64,000 bases of DNA from Sphingobacterium rhinopitheci (GTDB taxonomy: Bacteria > Bacteroidota > Bacteroidia > Sphingobacteriales > Sphingobacteriaceae): the NCBI RefSeq assembly GCF_022627575.1, contig NZ_JADEYQ010000003.1, positions 186,001-250,000 on the forward strand, given 5' to 3'. Positions within the stretch are counted from its first letter, which is position 1, and each line of letters opens with the position of its first letter. Below are positions 9,346 to 18,287 of the stretch, one piece after another. The notes beneath the pieces were generated by a model. That model made no database searches, was not told the origin of the DNA, and saw nothing but the letters and a program-made list of their open reading frames with translations. Position numbers and translations under genes: made by a program.

Positions 9346-9909
9346 ATGATTGAGGTAGGTAATGTTTTGGTTCATGAAGATTTATTAAATAATGACTTTG
9401 TATGTAATATATCCAAATGTAAAGGTATTTGTTGTATAGAAGGAGATTCTGGAGCACCATTGAAAGAATCAGAGAAGGCTATTTTGGAAGAAATATATCC
9501 AAAAGTAAAGCCTTATATGACAGAGAAGGGAATTCAAGCAATAGAAGAACAGGGGAAATATGTACTTGATAATGATGGTGATCTAACGACCACTTGTGTT
9601 GATGGTAATAAAGAATGTGCTTATGTGAATTGGGAAAATGGCATCACAAAATGTGCTATTGAAAAAGCTTACGAAGCAGGAGAAATACATTGGAAAAAAC
9701 CAATATCTTGTCATCTTTATCCTATCCGTACTACAAATTATCCCGAATTTGATGTTTTGCATTATGACAGATGGCATATCTGTAAAGATGCTTGTACCTT
9801 CGGTAAGGAATTACAAGTACCGGTTTATAAATTCCTCAAAGACCCTTTGATTCGTACATATGGCGAAGAATGGTATACGGAGTTAGAAAATACGGTTAAA
9901 TCTATTTAA
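9346..9909 (+). CDS. DUF3109 family cysteine-rich protein
   Basis: The 187-residue cytoplasmic protein carries the DUF3109 hallmark near its start: Cys20, then CKGICC, GDSGAPL. Further cysteines lie in [27 protein letters not shown] and [10 protein letters not shown]. The pattern resembles the YkgJ-type zinc- or iron-sulfur-binding cysteine cluster, so metal binding is likely but not demonstrated. The length is normal for the family and no cysteine in the core pattern looks lost. It directly follows the DUF3108 gene. Its function is unknown. Confidence 0.9.
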   Translation: MIEVGNVLVHEDLLNNDFVCNISKCKGICCIEGDSGAPLKESEKAILEEIYPKVKPYMTEKGIQAIEEQGKYVLDNDGDLTTTCVDGNKECAYVNWENGITKCAIEKAYEAGEIHWKKPISCHLYPIRTTNYPEFDVLHYDRWHICKDACTFGKELQVPVYKFLKDPLIRTYGEEWYTELENTVKSI

Positions 9910-9967
9910 GCTATTTTTGCTATCTTTATTTCAAAAAATGCACTTTACCTGGTTTTTACCATAATAC

Positions 9968-10939
9968 ATGCTAAGTTTAAAAGAAATACAAAAACCCATA
10001 GCTACAGAGCTATCCACCTTCGAAGCTAAGTTTAAGCAATCTATGCAAAGCTCTGTTCCACTATTGGATATAATCACAAAGTACCTATACAAACAAAAAG
10101 GCAAGCAAATGCGTCCTATGTTTGTATTTTTTTCGGCAGGACTATGTGGTACCATTAATGAGTCTACATATCGCGGTGCCTCTTTGGTTGAGTTGTTACA
10201 TACCGCATCATTAGTCCATGATGATGTAGTCGACGATGCCAACGAGAGAAGAGGTTTTTTCTCTATAAATGCACTATGGAAAAATAAAGTAGCTGTATTA
10301 GTGGGTGATTTTTTGCTCGCAAAAGGTCTCCTTTTGTCGGTAAATAATAGTGAGCATAACCTTCTAAAGATCGTTTCTGAAGCCGTCGAGCAGATGAGTG
10401 AAGGTGAGCTACTACAAATAGAAAAGGCTAGGAAATTAGATATAAAAGAAGATATTTACTTCCAAATAATTCGCAAAAAGACAGCTTCTCTTATTGCATC
10501 ATGCTGTGCTGCAGGCGCCGCTTCTGTACAAGCAAGTGCTGAAATAGTAGAGAATATGCATCTTTTTGGGGAAAAAGTAGGAATTGCCTTTCAAATTAAA
10601 GATGATCTATTTGACTTTGGCTTAGATGATATCGGTAAGCCTATAGGGAATGATATCAAGGAGAAGAAAATGACCTTACCCTTGATTTATGCACTTAATC
10701 AGACATCAACAGCAGAAAAAAGGCATATTATTAATCTCATTAAAAATCATAACGAAGATCCCAAAAAAGTTGAAGAAGTAATTCAATTCGTTAGAAACAG
10801 TGGAGGATTAGGTTATGCTACAGAAAAAATGCTAGAATATCAGCAGGAATCGTTCCATATTTTAGAAAAATTCCCTGACAACGAGTACAAAGAAGGTTTA
10901 AAACAATTAGTGAAATTTACAACAGAAAGAAAGAAATAA
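9968..10939 (+). CDS. Polyprenyl diphosphate synthase (long-chain, trans type)
   Basis: It condenses isopentenyl diphosphate units into the long isoprenoid chain used for the menaquinone tail. The 323-residue protein has both aspartate-rich motifs of the family: DDVVDD (residues 85-90, within LVHDDVVDDANERRG) and DDLFD (about 212-216, within FQIKDDLFDFG). The GKQMRP segment near residue 50 binds the diphosphate. Chain length cannot be read directly; the small residues before the first motif suggest a long product such as the octaprenyl type. Menaquinol is the expected substrate of the Act complex encoded elsewhere in the window. It lies 1 base before the TerC gene. Confidence 0.94.
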   Translation: MLSLKEIQKPIATELSTFEAKFKQSMQSSVPLLDIITKYLYKQKGKQMRPMFVFFSAGLCGTINESTYRGASLVELLHTASLVHDDVVDDANERRGFFSINALWKNKVAVLVGDFLLAKGLLLSVNNSEHNLLKIVSEAVEQMSEGELLQIEKARKLDIKEDIYFQIIRKKTASLIASCCAAGAASVQASAEIVENMHLFGEKVGIAFQIKDDLFDFGLDDIGKPIGNDIKEKKMTLPLIYALNQTSTAEKRHIINLIKNHNEDPKKVEEVIQFVRNSGGLGYATEKMLEYQQESFHILEKFPDNEYKEGLKQLVKFTTERKK

Positions 10940-10940
10940 T

Positions 10941-11993
10941 ATGAGTCACGAAATGATGTTTATAGGAGGATTTATAATTTTTATAATCCTCATGTTAGCC
11001 ATAGATTTAGGGTTGTTCAGTAATAGCGACAAACCTATTTCACTCAAAGCCGCTGCAATAATGTCTGCAATTTGGGTACTATTTGCCTTAGGCTTTGGAG
11101 CCCTATTGTATGTATGGGGAAATGAACTGCACAATGTCCATGATATTACAAGATTAAAAGAAGTTGTAGCATTACATTTTCATGATATAAAAATAAATGA
11201 ACTAAATCTAGCAGAGAGCTTAACAGCCTATAAAAAAGCGCTAACCCTAGAATATTTGACAGGTTATGTCGTAGAATATGCCTTATCAGTAGACAATATA
11301 TTTGTCATGGTATTATTATTCACATCCTTTGGTATTCCGGAGAGATATTATCACAAAGTTTTAGTTTGGGGTATTATTGGTGCAGTAGTATTACGTTGTA
11401 TCTTCATATTTATCGGCGCAGCATTAATTGCTAAATTTGGCTGGATATTATATGTATTTGGTGCTTTCTTAGTGTACACAGGTTATATGATGTATCGCAA
11501 CCGTAATCAAGAAGAAGAAGTAGATCCACAAAATCATACCATAGTAAAGCTTGCTTCAAAATATTTTAAAGTAACACATAAATTAGATAGCGGAAAATTT
11601 TTTATTATTGAAAATGGCGTACGTTATATGACACCATTGTTTCTAGTTCTATTAGTGATTGAATTTACAGATTTAATATTTGCCGTTGATTCTATTCCTG
11701 CTATATTCTCTGTTACTAAAGATCCTTATATCGTATTTTTCTCTAACATATTTGCTATTTTGGGATTACGTTCCATGTTCTTCCTATTGGTGAATATCAT
11801 TCATAAATTCCATTACATTAAAGTAGGATTAGCATTCCTTTTAGTATTTATAGGTGCCAAAATGTTACTACATGGTTGGTTAAAAGACTGGGGTTTTACG
11901 ACCTCCCATTCTCTTATTATAATTCTACTAATATTGCTAATAAGTATTGTTGCATCTCTTATGTTTCCAAAGAAACAAGATTATAGCAAATAA
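10941..11993 (+). CDS. TerC/Alx family integral membrane protein
   Basis: This 350-residue protein has about nine membrane segments and both conserved acidic motifs of the TerC family: EYALSVDNIFVMVLLF (about residue 115) and EFTDLIFAVDSIPAIF (about residue 240). The central soluble insert and overall length match the Alx/YjbE-like branch, some members of which export manganese; that substrate is inference here. No yybP-ykoY riboswitch precedes it, because it starts 1 base after the polyprenyl synthase stop. A hairpin terminator follows immediately. Confidence 0.93.
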   Translation: MSHEMMFIGGFIIFIILMLAIDLGLFSNSDKPISLKAAAIMSAIWVLFALGFGALLYVWGNELHNVHDITRLKEVVALHFHDIKINELNLAESLTAYKKALTLEYLTGYVVEYALSVDNIFVMVLLFTSFGIPERYYHKVLVWGIIGAVVLRCIFIFIGAALIAKFGWILYVFGAFLVYTGYMMYRNRNQEEEVDPQNHTIVKLASKYFKVTHKLDSGKFFIIENGVRYMTPLFLVLLVIEFTDLIFAVDSIPAIFSVTKDPYIVFFSNIFAILGLRSMFFLLVNIIHKFHYIKVGLAFLLVFIGAKMLLHGWLKDWGFTTSHSLIIILLILLISIVASLMFPKKQDYSK

Positions 11994-11999
11994 CATATA

Positions 12000-12034
12000 C
12001 AAGGGCTTAAAGAAAACTTTAAGCCCTTGTTATT
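12000..12034 (+). terminator. Rho-independent terminator after the TerC gene
   Basis: A perfect 13-bp stem (CAAGGGCTTAAAG and its complement, 12000-12012 and 12017-12029) with an AAAA loop sits 7 bases after the stop codon. The following T-run is short. Confidence 0.85.
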
Positions 12035-12151
12035 TATAAATACTTTATAAGTCCTCGCTACATGATGAGGTACTCCATAAAATCTCAATTTATCTTAGTT
12101 TCTTTTTAGAAATATCCTTATAGATTATATATATTTTAATCTTATTTATAA

Positions 12152-12187
12152 TAAACAATAATACTTTCAATATGTATTTATTGTTTA
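12152..12187. repeat. AT-rich inverted repeat in the 11994-12285 gap
   Basis: Ten-base arms TAAACAATAA and TTATTGTTTA flank a 16-base spacer. The rest of this gap, apart from the terminators on each side, shows no gene or other signal. The dyad may be chance in AT-rich DNA. Confidence 0.35.
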
Positions 12188-12221
12188 CCGCTAGGATTAA
12201 TAATATAAGAAAAGGAGTATA

Positions 12222-12278
12222 TTGACAATAAAAAAAGGCTTAAATGTTATCTACATTTAAGCCTTTTTTTATTGTCAA
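12222..12278 (-). terminator. Long perfect hairpin terminator for the coiled-coil gene
   Basis: Two perfectly complementary 26-base arms (12222-12247 and 12253-12278) with a 5-base loop contain A7/T7 runs around the core GGCTTAAATGT. It lies 7 bases after the minus-strand stop and works symmetrically, so it would also stop plus-strand read-through. Confidence 0.85.
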
Positions 12279-12285
12279 ATTGATA

Positions 12286-13218
12286 TTACTTCAAAACAAT
12301 ACTTGATCTTCCCATAATAGAGCCATCAGCGTATAAAAGAACAGTATATGCCCCCTTTTTAAACTTTTCATCTCCACTCCAAAGGAATTCATATTCCTCT
12401 CCCCTATTTGTAAAGTCAATATTCTCTTTGAAAGTATACTGCAATTTATTACCTCCTTGAATATGGAATAAATTAGTACTATTAGCAATAAGATTACCTA
12501 ATGGATCAATCACTCTAATATAGATATCTTTAGGCCCTTCTTTAGCGAGTACATTATCTGCTATAGTGAACTTTATTTGTAACTTATCTATACGCTTCGC
12601 ACGAGTTTCAATTTCATAGATACCTTTACGATTTTTCTCTACACCATTCATCATGATACTAGAAACCTTTATCGATGATGCTGTAGATACTTTTTTATTC
12701 AAATCAAGATTATCTGATTGTAACGCTTGAACTTCGTATGATTTTTCTTCTACTTTACTATTGAGTTTTTCATTTTCCTTTCTCAATATTTCATTTTGCA
12801 ACCTTAGCTCTACCGTCTCATCTTTAATCTCCATTACACGATTTTTCAACCTTTGGATTGCACTTTTAGCAGTCTGAATCTGCTGATCATTTATATTAAC
12901 ATCATCCAATTGAAACCTTAAATCTTTAATAGTTTCACGAACAGCTAACTCGTCTTCTATAAATAATACCGGAAAATCTTCTGAATAACTACTTTTCAGA
13001 TTATCTAACTCCGCCTCAGCGCGATCAACCTCACGTTGCAGCTCTTCCTTCTGCAGTGTGACAGTATACAACTTTTCACCTGAAGATTTAAACTTCACAA
13101 AGAAATAAACGTTGGTCAGTAGAAGCGCAGATATTGCAATCAAAAAGAAATAAATTTTAGATTTATCTCTTTTATTATCACTACTCATATCTTGTGTTGA
13201 TGTACCTCTAATTTCCAT
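12286..13218 (-). CDS. Membrane-anchored coiled-coil protein with C-terminal beta domain, unassigned
   Basis: I do not recognise a named family. From the ATG at 13218 (a GTG at 13227 adds three residues) the protein has about 310 residues. It has a short charged N-terminus, one membrane helix (about residues 22-43), a long heptad-rich coiled coil (about 50-180, many Glu/Lys/Leu), and a C-terminal beta-rich domain with RVIDPLGNLIANSTN and an immunoglobulin-like ending. This suggests a periplasmic stalk with a head domain. It is followed by a strong terminator and preceded by gmd on the same strand with a 74-base gap, so gmd and this gene may be co-transcribed. A structural or cell-envelope role is inference. 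Confidence 0.8.
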   Translation of the reverse strand: MEIRGTSTQDMSSDNKRDKSKIYFFLIAISALLLTNVYFFVKFKSSGEKLYTVTLQKEELQREVDRAEAELDNLKSSYSEDFPVLFIEDELAVRETIKDLRFQLDDVNINDQQIQTAKSAIQRLKNRVMEIKDETVELRLQNEILRKENEKLNSKVEEKSYEVQALQSDNLDLNKKVSTASSIKVSSIMMNGVEKNRKGIYEIETRAKRIDKLQIKFTIADNVLAKEGPKDIYIRVIDPLGNLIANSTNLFHIQGGNKLQYTFKENIDFTNRGEEYEFLWSGDEKFKKGAYTVLLYADGSIMGRSSIVLK

Positions 13219-13292
13219 TTCTCCCACTCATAATTAATAACCCTCCCAAATTTCCCATAGATTATATGTTTAAACAAAAACTATTCCAATAA

Positions 13293-14447
13293 TTACTCAA
13301 AATAGTTCAGAGTTGTAAACCCGCCATCCTTAAGATATTGTTCTTTACGCATTAATTGAAGATCACTTAATACCATTTCAGAAACTAATTTTGGTAAATC
13401 ATACTTTGGTATCCAATTTAATAACGTTTGCGCTTTAGTAGGGTCACCAATTAATAAATCAACTTCTGTAGGTCTGAAATACTGAGCATCTACTTTAACA
13501 ACAGTCTGCCCTATCTTTATAAAATCAGGATCAATATTCAACGCTTTCAATTTAGCCTCATCACGATCTATAATAACCCCCTTCTCATGCTCACCCTTGC
13601 CACTGAATTCAACCTCAATACCTAACTCTGCAAAACTCATCCGTACAAACTCACGTACAGTCGTGGTAACACCTGTAGCAATAACAAAATCTTGAGGCTT
13701 CTCCTGCTGTAACATAAGCCACATAGCTTCAATATAATCTTTGGCATGTCCCCAGTCACGCTGTGCAGAGAGATTACCTAAATACAATTTATTTTGTAAT
13801 CCGAGCGCTATTTTTGATACAGCACGGGTAATTTTTCGGGTTACGAATGTTTCCCCACGTAATGGACTTTCATGATTAAATAAAATACCATTACATGCAA
13901 ACATGTTATATGCTTCACGATAGTTTACTGTAATCCAATAAGCATACATTTTTGCTACAGCATAAGGACTTCTAGGGTAAAAGGGTGTTGACTCTGATTG
14001 AGGCACAGCTTGTACTAAACCATATAGTTCCGATGTAGAAGCTTGATATATTTTTGTTTTCCCTGTCAAGCCTAGTAAACGTACCGCATCCAATATACGT
14101 AGGGTACCTAAACCATCAGCATTAGCAGTATATTCGGGCATATCAAAACTTACTTTAACATGTGATTGGGCTGCTAAATTATATATCTCGTCAGGTTGTA
14201 CTTCTTGAATAATACGAATAATGTTTGATGAATCCGTCAAATCACCATAATGAAGAACAAAGTTACGGTTGTCTAAATGTGGATCTTGATAAAGATGATC
14301 TATACGATCTGTATTAAATAAAGAGCTACGTCTCTTAAGACCATGTACAATATACCCTTTTCTTAATAAGAATTCAGCCAAATATGCACCATCTTGCCCT
14401 GTAACACCGGTGATTAGTGCCACCTTTTTATGATTTAACTCTTTCAT
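13293..14447 (-). CDS. gmd: GDP-mannose 4,6-dehydratase
   Basis: Gmd converts GDP-mannose to GDP-4-keto-6-deoxymannose, the first step to GDP-fucose and related deoxysugars for surface glycans. The 384-residue sequence has the NAD(P)-binding [15 protein letters not shown] motif near the start, the [17 protein letters not shown] stretch, the STSELYG motif, and [11 protein letters not shown] carrying the catalytic YxxxK. The [15 protein letters not shown] ending is diagnostic for Gmd. The usual partner GDP-fucose synthase (fcl) is not adjacent; downstream is an unassigned coiled-coil protein. The ATG is clear. A candidate promoter lies in the loop of the upstream inverted repeat (CAAAAATA at 14510-14517, read as TATTTTTG). 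Confidence 0.97.
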   Translation of the reverse strand: MKELNHKKVALITGVTGQDGAYLAEFLLRKGYIVHGLKRRSSLFNTDRIDHLYQDPHLDNRNFVLHYGDLTDSSNIIRIIQEVQPDEIYNLAAQSHVKVSFDMPEYTANADGLGTLRILDAVRLLGLTGKTKIYQASTSELYGLVQAVPQSESTPFYPRSPYAVAKMYAYWITVNYREAYNMFACNGILFNHESPLRGETFVTRKITRAVSKIALGLQNKLYLGNLSAQRDWGHAKDYIEAMWLMLQQEKPQDFVIATGVTTTVREFVRMSFAELGIEVEFSGKGEHEKGVIIDRDEAKLKALNIDPDFIKIGQTVVKVDAQYFRPTEVDLLIGDPTKAQTLLNWIPKYDLPKLVSEMVLSDLQLMRKEQYLKDGGFTTLNYFE

Positions 14448-14490
14448 AGTACAATATTATTCAAAATAAATATAATATTAACGTAGAAAG

Positions 14491-14533
14491 TAGAACTAAA
14501 TGAAACTTTCAAAAATAAATTCATCTAGTTCTA
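14491..14533 (-). terminator. Inverted repeat after tpx, possible terminator
   Basis: Fourteen-base arms (14491-14504 and 14520-14533, one mismatch) surround a 15-base loop between the tpx stop and the gmd start. No strong T-run follows. The loop contains a TATTTTTG box on the minus strand, so the element may combine tpx termination with the gmd promoter. Confidence 0.45.
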
Positions 14534-14546
14534 TTCTTAGTTCTAA

Positions 14547-15044
14547 CTACAAGACAGCTAATGCTGCATCATAATTTGGTTCTTCGGTTACTTCGCTTAC
14601 TTGCTCTGTATAAATAATCTCGTTATTTTCATTCAATACAACCACAGCTCTACTTAGTAAACCTTCTAATGGTCCATCTATGAATTTTACACCATAAGCA
14701 TCTGAAAAAGAAGAGTCTTTATACTCGGAAAGAACAACTACATTTTCAATACCTTCTGCGGCACAAAATCTACCTTGAGCAAAAGGTAAATCACGAGATA
14801 TACAAACAACAGTTGTATTATCTAATGAAGAGGCTTTCTGATTGAATGCACGAACAGATGCAGCGCATGTGCCTGTGTCAATACTTGGAAAAATATTTAA
14901 AATCACTCTTTTCCCTAAGAAATCCGCTAACTGCTTGGTAGACAAATCCCCTGCTGTTAATTTGAAATCAGGAGCCTTGGTACCAACCGCTGGTAAAGTA
15001 CCTTTTATTTTAACTGAACTACCTTTAAATGTCACTTGATCCAT
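14547..15044 (-). CDS. tpx: Thiol peroxidase Tpx (atypical 2-Cys peroxiredoxin)
   Basis: Tpx reduces hydrogen peroxide and organic hydroperoxides using thioredoxin. The 165-residue protein matches the family length. The peroxidatic cysteine is Cys60 in SIDTGTCAASVR and the resolving cysteine is Cys94 in QGRFCAAEG, the positions expected for Tpx. The ISRDLPFAQGRFC block and the C-terminal EEPNYDAAL block are characteristic. It is cytoplasmic, with no signal peptide, and appears monocistronic, with an inverted repeat after the stop. Confidence 0.97.
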   Translation of the reverse strand: MDQVTFKGSSVKIKGTLPAVGTKAPDFKLTAGDLSTKQLADFLGKRVILNIFPSIDTGTCAASVRAFNQKASSLDNTTVVCISRDLPFAQGRFCAAEGIENVVVLSEYKDSSFSDAYGVKFIDGPLEGLLSRAVVVLNENNEIIYTEQVSEVTEEPNYDAALAVL

Positions 15045-15182
15045 ATTATTTATATTTTTGTGCCCTTAAGTTAGGCAATTTTTACGACTATGGTTATTAG
15101 AAAAAGCCAAAAAATTATTTTTTATCAAAAAAAAATACTATGTTAGCATTGTATTTAACTAAAGTACAATAAAGAAAAGTGT

Positions 15183-16421
15183 ATGAAGAAACTACTTTTA
15201 TTATTATTATTCGCTAGTCCAATGTTGCTTCATGCTCAGGGTTCACAAGTGAACACACAAGGAATTAAAGCACTAGGAATTTCCGGTGCTGGATCGGCAT
15301 TATTTGTAGATGAAACAAGTATATTCTATAATCCTGGAGCATTAGCCAAAATAGAGAACAACGCAATCTCCGTAGGAGCATCTGCCATAATGTATAGATC
15401 AGCTTTTAGAGAACAGAACTCTTTCCAACAATACAATACTAAATTTCAAATCTCGCCTCCATTTTCAATATTCGCGACTTTTGGCCCTAAAAACACGTGG
15501 TGGAAAGCAGGTATTGGAGTATATACACCATTTGGTGGAGGCGTAAATTGGGGTCAGGAATGGCCTGGTAAGTTTGAATTAAATCACTTATCCCTACGTG
15601 CAATTTATATCCAACCTACATTAAGTTTCAAATTGACAGATAATTTTAGTGTTGGTGGTGGTTTTGTATATAATATAGGTATGGTTGGTCTTTCCCGTTC
15701 TATTCCTACATTCAATGACCAAGGACAACCAGGACGTGCTGAACTTAGTGGTACAGGCACAGGAACAGGTTATAATGTTGGTATCCACTATAACTTGGAA
15801 GACAAATTTGCTTTATCATTAAGCTACCGTTCAAAAGTTGTGACAAAATTAAAAGATGGTGATGCTGAGTTCACGGTTCCTTCAGCTTTAGCCTCTTCAT
15901 TCCCAACGACAACATTTGATGCCGAATTACCACTACCAAGTTCTTTCAATGTAGGTATTACATTCCCATTGTCAGAAAAAGTAGATTTTGTTGCTGACGG
16001 AACTTTAATTAATTACAGTATATATAAATCATTAACATTTAACTATAAACACAACACAGACGATGTTATTGGTGATGATGCATTGGAAGATACGTATCAA
16101 CCCAAAAATTATGGCAATGCATTCTCTACTAAAATAGGTGTAAATTATACCCCATCTGACAAATTAGAATTACGTGCTGGTGGTGGCTATGTCATAACAC
16201 CTGTAAAACCAGAATTTGTATATGCTGAAACGCCAGATAATAATCGCATAATGGCATCTGTAGGGTTTACATATGCATTATCCAACAAATTTGACATCAA
16301 TGGAGCATATACCTTTCAACGAATTTTGCAAAGAACAGTGACCAACTCTATAACAGGGCTAAATGGAACATTTAAAACAAATATCCATGCGCCAGGTATC
16401 TCATTAACGTATAAGTGGTAA
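15183..16421 (+). CDS. OmpP1/FadL family outer-membrane transport protein
   Basis: FadL-type barrels carry hydrophobic compounds such as long-chain fatty acids across the outer membrane. The 412-residue protein starts with a signal peptide (about residues 1-19, ending LHAQG). Next come the family's hatch features: NTQGIKALGISGAGSALF and the NPG of IFYNPGALAKIE. The rest has the alternating pattern of a 14-strand barrel, ending with an aromatic residue (ISLTYKW). It starts 139 bases after the divergent tpx start. The next gene, an SGNH-hydrolase lipoprotein, begins 5 bases after its stop, so the two form a transcription unit. The real substrate is not known. Confidence 0.93.
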   Translation: MKKLLLLLLFASPMLLHAQGSQVNTQGIKALGISGAGSALFVDETSIFYNPGALAKIENNAISVGASAIMYRSAFREQNSFQQYNTKFQISPPFSIFATFGPKNTWWKAGIGVYTPFGGGVNWGQEWPGKFELNHLSLRAIYIQPTLSFKLTDNFSVGGGFVYNIGMVGLSRSIPTFNDQGQPGRAELSGTGTGTGYNVGIHYNLEDKFALSLSYRSKVVTKLKDGDAEFTVPSALASSFPTTTFDAELPLPSSFNVGITFPLSEKVDFVADGTLINYSIYKSLTFNYKHNTDDVIGDDALEDTYQPKNYGNAFSTKIGVNYTPSDKLELRAGGGYVITPVKPEFVYAETPDNNRIMASVGFTYALSNKFDINGAYTFQRILQRTVTNSITGLNGTFKTNIHAPGISLTYKW

Positions 16422-16426
16422 TTACT

Positions 16427-17749
16427 ATGAAATTATTAAATAAAAATATAAAATATTACGCTGCCATTGCTGCATTTGGATTAATAGCTTCATGTAAACC
16501 TACAATAAATATAGACGAACCTGCAAGCAATACCCAAGTAGATTTTTCAAAATATATAGCTATAGGAAACTCCTTAACAGCTGGTTATTCCAATGGGGGT
16601 CTTTATCTTTCAGGGCAACAAAACTCTTTCCCAAATTTTATAGCAGAAAAGATGAAAAGATTTGGCGGAGGGGAGTTTATTACGCCTTATTTTTCGGAAG
16701 AACAGCGCAACGGCTCAGGATATATTCGCCTGAAAGCCTTAATTAATGGTGCTCCAGTCACAGAATCTGTTACGACAAACTTAGCTATCAGGGGTTTTAA
16801 TGAGGCAGGAGCAACTTTATATACTAGATACACTGGTACCGATATAAACAATCTAGGCGTACCAGGTATGCGTTTAGACATGGCATTTGCAAATGGTGTA
16901 GGCTCAGTTGCTGGCAATCCGTATTTCGAGAGATTATTACCTGAAAATGCGCCCCTGACAACCACTTACTTCGATTATTCTACAAGTAAAAATCATACAT
17001 TCTTCAGTTTTGCATTAGGAAATAATGATGTATTGGGCTATGCAACTAATGGTGCATATACAGATAGTCCGACCAATACATTAACATCCATACCTTTGTT
17101 TACGCAATTATATACAAACTATATAAATACATTAACTACAAATAATCAAAAAGGCGTTGTTGCTACTATACCTGACGTTACTGAAACGCCATTCCTAAAT
17201 ACTGTTACAACACAGCTTTTAGAGCAGGGAGTTACCGCAAGTACAGGTGGTGTATTTACAAAAATATGGATCAGCACTGCAAATGGTGCAAGAGAGGCTA
17301 CTAGTGCAGATCTTTTTGCCCTAACATTTGACACCGATACTTTGGGGAAAGCTGTGGTATTTGGTAATCCTAGAACAGCTGGTTATGGTTTATTACAATC
17401 AAATCCATTACATGATAAGCACGTATTAGATAAGGATGAAGTATTAGAAGTTAAAAATACGATTAATGCTTATAACGCCGCCATCAAGAATATCGCAGAT
17501 TCTAAAGGTTTAGCAATTGCAGATGTATATGACTTCATGAATAAAGTTAAAGTGGGCTATAATTACAATGGAATTGCCATTAGCAATAAATATATTACAG
17601 GCAATGCATTTTCTTTAGATGGCATCCATCTTACGCCAATGGGCTACGCAATCATGGCTAATATCTTTATTGATGCAATCAATGCAAAATACAATACAGC
17701 ACTAGAGAAAGTAGATGCGACTCAATATCCTGCTGTATTGATCCCTTAA
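16427..17749 (+). CDS. SGNH/GDSL-family hydrolase lipoprotein
   Basis: This is an esterase/lipase-type hydrolase predicted to be anchored as a lipoprotein: Cys23 follows LIAS in a signal of 22 residues. I use the ATG at 16427; an upstream GTG at 16415 would overlap the barrel gene. Block I is GNSLTAGYS with catalytic Ser49, block III is GNNDVLGYA, and block V is DGIHLTPMGY with the Asp-His pair, so the triad looks intact. At 440 residues it is longer than simple GDSL enzymes because of inserts between the blocks. Coupling to a FadL-type barrel suggests cleavage of an ester or lipid whose product enters through the barrel; this is inference. Confidence 0.9.
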   Translation: MKLLNKNIKYYAAIAAFGLIASCKPTINIDEPASNTQVDFSKYIAIGNSLTAGYSNGGLYLSGQQNSFPNFIAEKMKRFGGGEFITPYFSEEQRNGSGYIRLKALINGAPVTESVTTNLAIRGFNEAGATLYTRYTGTDINNLGVPGMRLDMAFANGVGSVAGNPYFERLLPENAPLTTTYFDYSTSKNHTFFSFALGNNDVLGYATNGAYTDSPTNTLTSIPLFTQLYTNYINTLTTNNQKGVVATIPDVTETPFLNTVTTQLLEQGVTASTGGVFTKIWISTANGAREATSADLFALTFDTDTLGKAVVFGNPRTAGYGLLQSNPLHDKHVLDKDEVLEVKNTINAYNAAIKNIADSKGLAIADVYDFMNKVKVGYNYNGIAISNKYITGNAFSLDGIHLTPMGYAIMANIFIDAINAKYNTALEKVDATQYPAVLIP

Positions 17750-17780
17750 AATAAATACGCTTTTAAAACAAACAAATAGT

Positions 17781-17815
17781 AAATGGTCACACTAAAAATA
17801 GAGTGGCCATTTTTT
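17781..17815 (+). terminator. Terminator after the FadL-hydrolase unit
   Basis: A 10-bp stem (AAATGGTCAC with GTGGCCATTT, one G-U pair, 17781-17790 and 17803-17812) is followed by T-residues. Confidence 0.75.
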
Positions 17816-17817
17816 AT

Positions 17818-17825
17818 TATATTTG
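17818..17825 (+). promoter_or_regulatory. -7 box (TATATTTG) for the OsmC gene
   Basis: TATATTTG matches TAnnTTTG and lies 20 bases before the ATG at 17846. It shows that upstream in-frame starts, including the one at 17783 inside the terminator, are not used. Confidence 0.65.
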
Positions 17826-17845
17826 TATATACTAACAATAGAAAA

Positions 17846-18262
17846 ATGAAAGTATCTCTACATCGCAAAAATAATGCAGTTCATTTTGAAGCATCAAGTG
17901 AACTTTCTCCTATCAAAGTCAATATCGATGGATCTGAGGCTATTGGTGGTGAAGGAAAAGGAGTAAGACCAATGGAATTAGTTCTGATGGCACTGGGTTC
18001 ATGTAGTGTTTTTGATTTGTACTCTATCTTACAAAAACAACGTCAAGATATACAAGACATTCAAGTTGAAGTTGAAGGAAAAAGAAGAGACGAGGTTCCT
18101 AATGTTTTTACAAACATCCACATCAACTTTTATTTGAAAGGTAATATTGATGAACTAAAGGCACATAAAGCAGCTGAATTGGCTGTAAAAAAATACTGCT
18201 CCGTACATGATATGCTAGCTGCAGGTGGTATCGACATTACCTACAGCATCAAAATCAATTAA
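17846..18262 (+). CDS. OsmC/Ohr family peroxidase-like protein
   Basis: OsmC-family proteins reduce organic hydroperoxides through a pair of reactive cysteines. From the ATG at 17846 the protein has 138 residues, the normal family size. The first cysteine is Cys53 in MALGSCSVFD and the second is Cys118 in VKKYCSVHDML, both in the expected motifs. The GGEGKGVRPMELVLMAL segment is typical of the OsmC branch (YhfA-like) rather than Ohr. It is cytoplasmic. It has its own promoter and terminator, so it is a single-gene unit. Confidence 0.93.
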   Translation: MKVSLHRKNNAVHFEASSELSPIKVNIDGSEAIGGEGKGVRPMELVLMALGSCSVFDLYSILQKQRQDIQDIQVEVEGKRRDEVPNVFTNIHINFYLKGNIDELKAHKAAELAVKKYCSVHDMLAAGGIDITYSIKIN

Positions 18263-18264
18263 TC

Positions 18265-18287
18265 AAAAGCGCTTAACTAGCGCTTTT
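18265..18287. terminator. Bidirectional terminator between osmC-like gene and convergent membrane gene
   Basis: Perfect 9-bp arms AAAAGCGCT and AGCGCTTTT with a 5-base loop lie just after the OsmC stop. They overlap the last codons of the convergent gene, and T-runs occur on both strands. Confidence 0.8.

Noticed and set aside
10900..10945. Manganese riboswitch (yybP-ykoY) before the TerC gene
   Set aside because: There is no leader; the gene starts one base after the upstream stop.
17783..17845. Longer start for the OsmC gene
   Set aside because: The extra codons span the upstream terminator and the promoter box; the remaining sequence from 17846 is a full-length OsmC.
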